Positions 43,107-51,300 of a stretch of 64,000 nt of DNA are shown here, piece after piece. Each line of letters opens with the position of its first letter. Positions within the stretch are counted from its first letter, which is position 1. The stretch is from Kutzneria buriramensis (GTDB taxonomy: Bacteria > Actinomycetota > Actinomycetes > Mycobacteriales > Pseudonocardiaceae). The notes beneath the pieces were generated by a model that saw nothing but the letters and a program-made list of their open reading frames with translations, had not been told where the DNA came from and did no database searches. The position numbers and the translations under genes are program-made. The DNA lies in contig NZ_QUNO01000006.1 of assembly GCF_003387475.1 (NCBI RefSeq), positions 1-64,000 of the forward strand, read 5' to 3'.

Positions 43107-44255
43107 TCAGCAGTGTGGCGACCAGAGCTCGTGGTCCAGGGCCTCTGCGACGGCAGGGGAGGAGTCGCGGAGGCTGGTGAGCAAGGCGCGGTTGTGCTCG
43201 CGGATCTCCTGGTCGTACCCGGTCAGTGGGCTGTCCTCGGACAGGTCCAGCAGCCACAGCGGCCTGAGTTTCGCGCCGCGCAGTGCCTTTGCGTCCGCGG
43301 TGTCGATGCCCCCGTGGATCCAGCGCACTCCCGGGAGCCGCGCCGCCATGTAGTAGGTGATGTTGAAGTACTCGGCGGCCGAGATGAGCCGCTCGTAGTC
43401 GAGGCCCAGCCCCCGCAGGTACACGGTGTCGCCGCAGCGGTAGTACAGGCAGAAGCCGACGGGCGGCTCGCCGTGGCGGGAGCACAGCACGACCTCGGCG
43501 TTCGGACCGGCGATCTCGCCCTGCTGGCGGAAGGACTCGGCCATCGGGGCCTCGTCGACGACCCGGCCGAAGCGCTGCAGCGTGCGGGCCAGCAGCCGGG
43601 CGACCTCGGCCCAGCATTCGGTGAGCGTCCGGTGCTCCAGCTCGTAACCGGCGTTCTCGAACTTCCTCATCTCGCTGCGGATCCGGCGGACCCGATGGCC
43701 CGACAGCGATTCCAGCCAGGCGGGGAAGCCGCCGGGCGGGATCTCGATCCAGGCGTCGGTGTTCAGCGCGACCGGGGTGGTCCGCACGCCCGCCGCGCGC
43801 AGCGTCCCCACGTCCTCGGTGGTCAGGTACATCGCCACGCGGGCGATCTTCGATTCCTCGTGCAGGGGGGAGCGCAGCGCGCGGACCGCGTCGAGCACGG
43901 CGGCGGCGGCCTCGGTCCGGTCGGTTCCCTTGGCGGTCAACAGGTGCGCCAGGTAGCCGCGGCGCTGGCCGATGAGCAGGCCGCCCGGTTCAGGCGCCGG
44001 CAGGCCGCGCGCGGCGAGCAGGTCGTGCCACCGCAGGCCGGGTGTGGGCTCGTCGGTCACCGCCGCCACCGGGACGGCGGCCCGGCCGCCGGCCGCGGTC
44101 TTCACGTGCAGTCCGCCGGAGACCGACCCGGGGTCGACTGCGCACACCCGCAGCCACAGCGCCGACGAGTAGAACCGGCCGTCGGCGAGACTGTCCCACT
44201 CGGTGTCCTCGAGACCGCCGATGGCGTCAGCGAAAGTGTCTGTCGTGGCGATCAT
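43107..44255 (-). CDS. GNAT/FemAB-like acyltransferase
   Basis: A 382-residue protein with an N-terminal region (FYSSALWLRVCAVDPGSVSG) and C-terminal GNAT-like repeats (SGHRVRRIRSEMRKFENAGYEL, VVLCSRHGEPPVGFCLYYRCGDTVYLRGLGLDY, HGGIDTADAKALRGAKLRP). This pattern is that of the peptidoglycan-biosynthesis/FemAB-related GNAT family (PF04339-like). Such enzymes transfer aminoacyl or other acyl groups, some using aminoacyl-tRNA. In this cluster it may add an amino acid or acyl cap. Start at the ATG preceded by GGAGGCGCG; a preceding in-frame ATG is too close to its own RBS. Confidence 0.7.
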   Translation of the reverse strand: MIATTDTFADAIGGLEDTEWDSLADGRFYSSALWLRVCAVDPGSVSGGLHVKTAAGGRAAVPVAAVTDEPTPGLRWHDLLAARGLPAPEPGGLLIGQRRGYLAHLLTAKGTDRTEAAAAVLDAVRALRSPLHEESKIARVAMYLTTEDVGTLRAAGVRTTPVALNTDAWIEIPPGGFPAWLESLSGHRVRRIRSEMRKFENAGYELEHRTLTECWAEVARLLARTLQRFGRVVDEAPMAESFRQQGEIAGPNAEVVLCSRHGEPPVGFCLYYRCGDTVYLRGLGLDYERLISAAEYFNITYYMAARLPGVRWIHGGIDTADAKALRGAKLRPLWLLDLSEDSPLTGYDQEIREHNRALLTSLRDSSPAVAEALDHELWSPHC

Positions 44256-44327
44256 CGCGCCTCCCATGGTGAAAGCATTCCAGTCGTAACACAGATTTCC
44301 GGTGCACGGCGGACCGTCGGACGGGAA

Positions 44328-44346
44328 TTGAGTCGCGGTTGAGTCG
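44328..44346 (+). promoter_or_regulatory. Candidate SARP box (tandem TTGAGTCG, 11-bp period)
   Basis: TTGAGTCG-CGG-TTGAGTCG: two identical octamers with starts 11 bp apart, the spacing of SARP heptad repeats. The second copy would serve as a -35-like element, and 17 bases downstream is GAACAGT. It lies 74 bp before the circularly permuted ATP-grasp gene. The same composite motif occurs upstream of sbnA (56228-56246, minus strand). Confidence 0.7.
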
Positions 44347-44419
44347 TGCCGGGGACCGGGGTGGAACAGTGGCCTCGCGGGCCGACGGCCGGCCATCATC
44401 GAGCAGGAGCGGAGACCGC

Positions 44420-45808
44420 ATGTCGGCGGATCGGGTAGCGGCTCAGTACAACGAGGAGTTCCGCACGCCGGGCAGCGACCTGCCCACGGTCGCCCGGCAC
44501 GTCAAGGACTTCCCGACGCTCACGCCGTGGCGCGGCGGTTATCTGGAACGGCCGCTCTTCGTCGCCGAGCGCGAGATCCGCGAGTTCGCCGACGACCTGC
44601 GGCGCCTCGTGGACATCCTCTGTTCGTTGCCGGACCGGATGTTCGGCGGCGATCTGGAGGCATTCCGGTCGCAGCTCGGCATCAACGACAGCCACTGGGC
44701 GGTGATGCGGCAGTTCGGCGTCGACGTGGCGCCGCCCCCGTTCGGCCGGGCCGACCTGTACCACGACGGCACCTCCTTCAAGCTCCTGGAGACCAATCTG
44801 GGGAGCGAGGCCGGCGGCTGGGCGCTGGCGAGCGAGATCTCCCGGGCGACGATGGAGGTCGCCGGCTTCGCCGACTTCGCGCGCCGCAACCGGCTCGGCT
44901 ATGTGCATCCCATTCGCGCCGTGGCCGAAGCGCTGCGCCGCTTCGGCGCCCCGGTGGCGTCCGGGCGCGACCCGGTCGTGGCCATGCTGGAATGGCGCGG
45001 CGGTCTGAAGGACTACGGGGAGCTCGCACTCAACTTCCAGTCCGCTCTGCGCTCGGCGGGCCTGGACATCCTGGTGGCCGAGATCGGCGACGTGCACGAA
45101 CGCGGCGGCGCGCTCCACCTCGGGGACACGAAGATCGACGTGGTCTTTCGCACCTTCGTGCCCGACCAGATCGCCGAGGAACCCGACGGCTGGGACCTGG
45201 CCGCGCCACTGCTGCGCGCGTACCGGGCGGGTGGCACGCTGCTGTGGACCCCGTTCTCCAGCAACATGTTCGCCAACAAGGCCGGCATGGCGCTGCTGTC
45301 GGACCCGGCGCGGCGGCGTGGCTTCGACGAGGACGAGTGCCGGCTTATCGACCGGATCCTGCCGTGGACCCGGCTGCTCGACGCCGATGTGCTGGCGACC
45401 GACACCGATCTCGTCGACGAATGCCTTGCGCGGCGCGAGGAGTTGGTCCTCAAGGTCAATGCGCGCGGCGGCGGAGTCGGCGTCGTGGTGGGCTGGGAGA
45501 CGGACGACGCCACCTGGCGGCGGGCCCTGGAGAACACCGCCGCTGAGGGATGTGTCGTGCAGCAGCGAGTGAAGCCCAGGCCTGAGCTCGTGATAGACCC
45601 GGTGACCGGGAAAACCGAGGAATGGCATGCGGCGTACGGCTTGTTCTACACCCCGGAGGGGTGGGCGGGAGGCTACGCCAAGGTGGTGCCGGCCGACACG
45701 GGCGGCGTCATCTCCGTCGCCGCGCACGCCAAAGCCTGCAGTGCGGCCGTCTTCCACCAGAGCGACCTGCCGGTGTGGGGCGAAGTGCCGGCCGTCCGTA
45801 CGAACTGA
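44420..45808 (+). CDS. Circularly permuted ATP-grasp-like protein
   Basis: A 462-residue protein with features of circularly permuted ATP-grasp/glutathionylspermidine-synthetase-like ligases: ADLYHDGTSFKLLETNLGSEAGGWALASEISR, then LLWTPFSSNMFANKAGMALLSD, LVLKVNARGGGVGVVVGWE and CVVQQRVKPRPELVI. These enzymes activate carboxylates with ATP to form amide bonds. It is the second ATP-dependent ligase in the cluster and probably forms a bond outside the NRPS line. ATG after AGGAGCGGAGACCGC. A candidate SARP box precedes it, and it is co-transcribed with the exporter 12 bp downstream. Exact substrate unknown. Confidence 0.6.
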   Translation: MSADRVAAQYNEEFRTPGSDLPTVARHVKDFPTLTPWRGGYLERPLFVAEREIREFADDLRRLVDILCSLPDRMFGGDLEAFRSQLGINDSHWAVMRQFGVDVAPPPFGRADLYHDGTSFKLLETNLGSEAGGWALASEISRATMEVAGFADFARRNRLGYVHPIRAVAEALRRFGAPVASGRDPVVAMLEWRGGLKDYGELALNFQSALRSAGLDILVAEIGDVHERGGALHLGDTKIDVVFRTFVPDQIAEEPDGWDLAAPLLRAYRAGGTLLWTPFSSNMFANKAGMALLSDPARRRGFDEDECRLIDRILPWTRLLDADVLATDTDLVDECLARREELVLKVNARGGGVGVVVGWETDDATWRRALENTAAEGCVVQQRVKPRPELVIDPVTGKTEEWHAAYGLFYTPEGWAGGYAKVVPADTGGVISVAAHAKACSAAVFHQSDLPVWGEVPAVRTN

Positions 45809-45820
45809 CGAGAAGTCGTG

Positions 45821-47083
45821 ATGCCGCAGCATGCCCCCGCGCCGTCCGCGTGGCGGCGGATCCAGACGGCGTGGGGCCTGCCGGGCCTCGCGGGCAAGGG
45901 CCGGTTCGTCGCGGCCAATCTGATCGACAGCCTGGGCAACGGGCTGGTGATGGCGGTGACCGTCGTCTTCTTCGTGCGGACGACGTCGCTGCCGCTGGTC
46001 GCCGTAGGCGCCGCGCTGACCGTCGGCCAGCTGCTCGCCCTGCCCGTGCCGCCGTTCATCGGACCGCTGCTGGACAGGTACGGTCCGCGCGTCGTGGTGG
46101 CGGTGGGCAACTGGATCTCGGTGGTCGGATTCCTCGGTTTCCTGTTCTCGCAAGCGGTCTGGCAGATCGTGCTGTGGCAGTCCGTGGTGCAGCTGGGGTC
46201 CACCGCCTTCTGGATGGGCAGCAGTCCGCTCACCATGCTGGTCGCCCGGGGCGCCGAGCGCGCCCGCTGGTTCGGCTTCGTCCGGGCCCTGCGCAATGTC
46301 GGCGTCGGTTTCGGCGGCGCCGCGTCGGCGGTGGCCCTGAGCATCGGAACCGTCGCGGGGTTGCAGGCGGTCATGGTGGTCAACGTGGTCACCTTCGCCG
46401 TCGCCGGCTGGCTCGTGATGACGTTCCGGGGCGCCGACGCCGGCGAGGCGGCCGCAACCACCCGACCGGCCTCGGGCGGTTATCGCACCGTGCTGACGGA
46501 CACCCGGTATCTGCGGCTGGTCGCGACGAGTGTCTGCTTTGCCTTCGCCCCAACGGTGATCAGGGTGCTGCTCGCCGTCTACGCCGCGGACGACCTCGGT
46601 GTCGGCTCGTGGATCGTCGGCGTGCTCGTCGTGCTGAACACGGGCATGGTCGTGGTGTTCCAGACACTCGCCAGCCGGTGGATCGAGGCCCATCGGCCGG
46701 CCACCGTGCTGGTGCTGGCCCTGCTGGTCAACGCGGCGGCGTTTGCCGTCCTCGGTGCACTGCTCGTGCTGCCCGGCTGGGGGGCGATCGCCGGGCTGCT
46801 GACCGCGATGGTGCTCTACACCGTGGCCGAGATCCTCAGCTCGCCGCCGACCAGCGAACTCAGCGTGGTACTGGCGCCCGAGCACCTGCGGGGCCGCTAC
46901 CTCGGCGTCTACCAGATGTCCTGGTCGGTGGGCAGTGCCGTGTCACCGGCGCTGCTCACGGCGCTGTTGGCGGCCGGCCCGGCGCTGCCCTGGGTGTTCC
47001 TCGCCGCGATCAACGTGTTGTCCGTGCCGCTGGTGCTCGGGCTCGACCGTCCTGCCGCGTCCACGAGCGAGAGCGTCGGCTGA
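45821..47083 (+). CDS. MFS transporter, probable product exporter
   Basis: A 420-residue membrane protein with ~10-12 hydrophobic segments (NLIDSLGNGLVMAVTVVFFV, PFIGPLLDRYGPRVVVAVGN, the MFS loop-2 pattern). It is co-directional with the ATP-grasp-like gene and stops five bases from the convergent beta-lactamase-fold gene. Its place inside the cluster suggests export of, or self-protection against, the product. ATG at 45821 or the adjacent GTG at 45818. Confidence 0.85.
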   Translation: MPQHAPAPSAWRRIQTAWGLPGLAGKGRFVAANLIDSLGNGLVMAVTVVFFVRTTSLPLVAVGAALTVGQLLALPVPPFIGPLLDRYGPRVVVAVGNWISVVGFLGFLFSQAVWQIVLWQSVVQLGSTAFWMGSSPLTMLVARGAERARWFGFVRALRNVGVGFGGAASAVALSIGTVAGLQAVMVVNVVTFAVAGWLVMTFRGADAGEAAATTRPASGGYRTVLTDTRYLRLVATSVCFAFAPTVIRVLLAVYAADDLGVGSWIVGVLVVLNTGMVVVFQTLASRWIEAHRPATVLVLALLVNAAAFAVLGALLVLPGWGAIAGLLTAMVLYTVAEILSSPPTSELSVVLAPEHLRGRYLGVYQMSWSVGSAVSPALLTALLAAGPALPWVFLAAINVLSVPLVLGLDRPAASTSESVG

Positions 47084-47088
47084 GCCGG

Positions 47089-48336
47089 TCAGTCCACCAA
47101 CGCCTGGTGGACGAGTTGGCGGAACTGCGTACGGATCGGATACGCGCTGGAGGGCACCAGCTGGGTGAAGAACAACGCCGTCACCTGCTCGACGGGGTCG
47201 ACCCAGAACACGGTGCTGGCCACCCCGCCCCACGCGTATGCGCCGACGCTGGCGGCGGTGCGAAACGCCACCGGGTCGAGCACCACCGAGAGCCCCAGGC
47301 CGAAGCCGATGCCGCGGTAGGGCATCTCGCCGAATGCGGGGCGTCCGAACTCCGTCAGGTCGACGCCGCCCGGCAGGTGGTTGCGCACCATGTAGGACAC
47401 AGTGCGGGGACCGAGGATTCGCGCGCCGTCGAGCTCACCGCCGCGGGCAAGCATCTGCACGAAGCGGTGATAGTCGCCGGCGGTGCCGACCAGGCCGCCA
47501 CCACCCGAGAGCGCGGTGGGCGGCGTGAGCCCCGCGCGCCCCATCGCGTCGTGCTGCACCCGGCGTCCCGACATCGGGTCGATGGCGTAGACGCGGGCCA
47601 GCAGCTCGGGATCGTCGGCGACAAAACCGGTGGCGCGCATGCCCAGCGGCCCGAAGACCTCCTCGTCGAAGAACCGGTCGAGCGGACGGCCCGACACGAT
47701 CTCCACGATCCGGCCGAGCACGTCGGTGGCGTGCCCGTAGTTCCATTCCGCGCCGGGCTGGTGCATCAGCGGCAAGGACGCCCACACGTCGACGCAGCCG
47801 GCGAGGTCGAGGCCCGGCGGCCCGGTGTACTCGAAACCGGCGCGGCGGTAGAGCTCGTCGACCGGGTGCGCGTGGTGGAAACCGTAGGTCAGCCCGGCGG
47901 TGTGGGTGAGCAGGTGCCAGACCCGGATCGGCTCGGCCTGGGGGACCACTACCGGGTCGGTGGCCGATCCCTCGGCGAACACCCTGGTGTCGGCAAACGC
48001 CGGGATCCACCGGCTGATCGGATCGGTGAGCTCCAGCTCGCCGCGCTCCCACAGGATCATCGCCGCGACCGAGGTGACCGGCTTGGTCATGGACATCAGC
48101 CGCCACCGGGTGTCGGACGTGACCGGAAGCCCCGCGGCCTCGTCGCGCTGCCCGTACGTCGTCGAGTGCACGACGCGCCCGCGTCGGGCCACGACGGCGT
48201 GCCAGCCGGCCAGCCGCCCGTCGTCGACGTAGCGGGCGAAGTGGCGGTCGATCCGGGCCAGCCGGTCGGCGTCCATGCCAACCTCGGCGGGATCGACCTC
48301 GACGGTGGCCATCGGCCCGGCCTGGGTGGTGGTCAT
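47089..48336 (-). CDS. Beta-lactamase-fold serine hydrolase/acyltransferase (EstB/LovD-like)
   Basis: A 415-residue protein of the class C beta-lactamase superfamily. S82-M-T-K85 is the SxxK motif, Y200 in WNYGHAT is the second general base, and LLTHTAGLTYGF and AYAWGGVASTVFWVDP are typical of EstB/LovD-like enzymes. These hydrolyse esters or transfer acyl groups; related PBP-type enzymes release NRPS peptides lacking a cis thioesterase. The start overlaps the NRPS stop (ATGA) and the NRPS ends in a bare PCP, so a role in off-loading, trimming a prodrug or resistance is plausible. No signal peptide. Confidence 0.8.
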   Translation of the reverse strand: MTTTQAGPMATVEVDPAEVGMDADRLARIDRHFARYVDDGRLAGWHAVVARRGRVVHSTTYGQRDEAAGLPVTSDTRWRLMSMTKPVTSVAAMILWERGELELTDPISRWIPAFADTRVFAEGSATDPVVVPQAEPIRVWHLLTHTAGLTYGFHHAHPVDELYRRAGFEYTGPPGLDLAGCVDVWASLPLMHQPGAEWNYGHATDVLGRIVEIVSGRPLDRFFDEEVFGPLGMRATGFVADDPELLARVYAIDPMSGRRVQHDAMGRAGLTPPTALSGGGGLVGTAGDYHRFVQMLARGGELDGARILGPRTVSYMVRNHLPGGVDLTEFGRPAFGEMPYRGIGFGLGLSVVLDPVAFRTAASVGAYAWGGVASTVFWVDPVEQVTALFFTQLVPSSAYPIRTQFRQLVHQALVD

Positions 48337-51300
48337 CGCTGTGCCTCCAGGGCCTCGGCGAGGCCCGCGACGGTGGGGTTCCGGAACAGCAGGACCGGCG
48401 GGACCCGCCGCCCCAGCCGCTCGCCGAGCCGGCCCGCGACCGTGGTGATGGTCAGCGACGTGCCGCCGACGGCGAAGAAGTCGTCCTCCGGTGCGAAGTC
48501 GTCCTCGACGCCCAGGCACTCCCGCCACACCTCGGCGACGAGGAGCTCGTGCTTGGTGACGGCCGGGCGGGTGGCGGGGGCCGGGGTGGCCGCCGGGCGG
48601 GGATCGGGCAGGGCGTCCCGGTCGACCTTGCCGTTCGGGGTGAGGGGGATTTCGTCGATGACGGTGTAGCTCTGCGGCAGCATGTACGGCGGCAGCTGTT
48701 CCGCCAGGTGGGCGCGCAGCGCCACCGGATCCGGGTCGGGGCGCTCGGGGATCAGGTACGCCGCCAGCTGGTCCACCCCGGTGCGGGTGCGGCGCACGGC
48801 CACCACGCAGTCGACGACGTCGGGGTGGCGCTGCAGCGCGGACTCGATCTCGCCGAGCTCGATGCGGAAGCCGCGCACCTTGACCTGGTGGTCGTTGCGG
48901 CCGAGGAAAACCAGGTTTCCGTCGGGCAGTAGCCGGACCACGTCGCCCGTGGCGTACATCCGGGCGCCGGGCTCGGCGGCGTACGGGTCGGGCAGGTACG
49001 CCGCGGCCGTGCGGGCCGGCTTGCCGAGATAGCCGCGGCCGACCGCGTCGCCGCCGACATACAGCTCGCCGCGACAGCCCGGGGGGACCGGCCGCAGCCG
49101 CGGGTCCAGCACGTAGAGGCGCGCGTTGTCGGTCGACTGGCCGAACGGAACGCTCGGGAGGTGGCCGTGCCGGTCGAGCAGCTCCTCGGTGATCGGGCAG
49201 AACGCCGAGGTGACGGTCGCCTCGGTCGGCCCGTACTCGTTGAAGACCTGGCATCCCGGTGCGGTGGCGGACAGGATGCGGCGGGCCACCTCGTGCGGCA
49301 CGGCCTCGGCGCCGGTGAACACCAGTCGCACGGAGGCGAGTCGCGCGGCGGGATCCGTGTCGGACTCCAGCAGGATCCGCATCTGCGAGGGCGTCGCGTT
49401 GAGCGTGGTGATGCCGCGCTCGGCGACCTCGCGCAGGAACTCCTCGGGGTCGTAGGCGGCGGTGGGGCCGGCCAGGTGCAGCTCGGCGCCGGACGTCAGG
49501 CACTGGAAGATCTCCCAGACCGAGTTGTCGAACGCCACCGAGTGGTTGAGCAGGGCCCGGTCCTGCCCGGCGAGCCGGCACAGCCGCTGGTTCCACGCCA
49601 GGAACCCGGTGATGTTGGCGTGGGTGATCGCGACGCCCTTGGGGTTGCCGGTCGAGCCGGACGTGTAGATCACGTAGGCGAGGTGGTGCGGCTGGGCCTG
49701 CTCGGCCGGTCCGGGCTCAGTCCCGGGTTCCTGGTCCACCGCCACGACCCGAACACCGTCGCCGAACAGGGCCGAGACGGGGTGCGCCGGGTCCGCGACG
49801 ACCAGCCGCACGCCGGAGTCGGCCAGCAGGTAGCGCAGCCGGTCCGCCGGATAGCCGGGGTCGAGCGGGACGTAGGCGCCGCCCGCCTTCAGCACGCCCA
49901 ACAGGGCGATCACGAGCTCCACCGAGCGTTCCAGGCAGACACCGACCAGGCTTTCCGGGCGCACGCCGCCGGCCCGCAGCACCTGGGCCAGGGCCGAGGC
50001 CCGTGCGTCGGTCTCGGCGAACGTCAGCGACCGGCCGTCACCCACCACACAGATCGCGTCCGGGGTGGTCCGCACCTGGTGATCCCACAGCCGAACCAGC
50101 GTCGTCGGCTCCGCCCGGTCTCCGCCGGACAGCGCGCGCAGTTCATCGGCCGAGACGATCTCAAGCTCGGACAGTCGGGCGGTGACGTCGGAGACCATCT
50201 GGTCGATCACCCGGACGAAGTGCTGGCCGAGGCCTCGGACGAAGTCCGCGTCGAAAAGATCGGTGGCGTACTCGACGGAGACACTGAGGTCACCGGCGGC
50301 GTGGTCCGTCACGTCGACGGCGAGGTCGAAGCGTGCGGTGCCGAGCCGTCCCTCCAGCTCCTTGCGGTCGTACAGCTCGGTGACGCGACCGGCGCTCGGC
50401 TCCTCGTGCAGGGCCAACAGCACCTGGAAGAGCGGGTTGCGGCTCAGGTCGCGCTCCAGGCTCAGCTCCGCCACCAGCCGCTCGAAGGGCAGGTCCTGGT
50501 GTGCGTAGGCCTGCCGCGCGACGTCGTGCACCCGCCCCAGCAGTTCGCGCCAGGTCGGGTCGCCGGACAGGTCCGTTCGCAGGACGACGGTGTTCACGAA
50601 GTAGCCGACGACGTCGTCCAGCTCGGGGCGCGGCCGGCCGCCGGTCAGGGTGCCGACGGCGACGTCGCTCTCGTCGGCGTATCGGCCCAGCAGCACCTGC
50701 AACGGGGCCAGCAGCCCCATGAACAGGGTGATCCCCTCGTTCCGGCACATCGCGCGCAGCCGCTGCGCCAGGTCGGCGGGGATGCGCAGCAGCTCGCGAC
50801 GGCCGCGGTGGCTCGCGACGGCCGGCCGGGGCCGGCTGGTCGGCAGCTCCAGGGTGGGCACGCCGGACAGGCGGTAACACCAGTGGTCGAGCAGCCGCTC
50901 CAGCTCGGCGCCGGTGAGCCGCTCGCGCTGCCAGGCCGCGTAGTCGGCGTACGTCACGGACAGCGCGGCTAGGCGGGGGCGGCGGCCGGCGGCGAGCGCC
51001 GTGTAAAGCTCACCCAGTTCCCGCACCATGATGTCCACCGACGCGCCATCGCAGGCGATGTGATGAATCGTCAGCACCGTGATGTCACGGCTCGGGGTGG
51101 ACAGCACGTCCGCGCGTAGCAACGGTGTCTGGTCGAGGGCGAAAGGGGCGCGGACCCGTTCGGTGAGTAGCGCGTCCAGGTCCTCCTCGGCGACCTCGAT
51201 GCGGCGCAGCGGCACCGGTCCCGGCTCGCGCAGTTCGGGACGGCCCCGGCCACCGACGAGGGCCGTGCGCAGCGCCGGATGCCGCCGCACCAGCGCGGAC

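Noticed and set aside
44396-46885. 829-codon open frame on the minus strand
   Set aside because: Antisense to the ATP-grasp-like and MFS genes; His/Gln/Arg-rich repeats are typical of shadows of high-GC genes.
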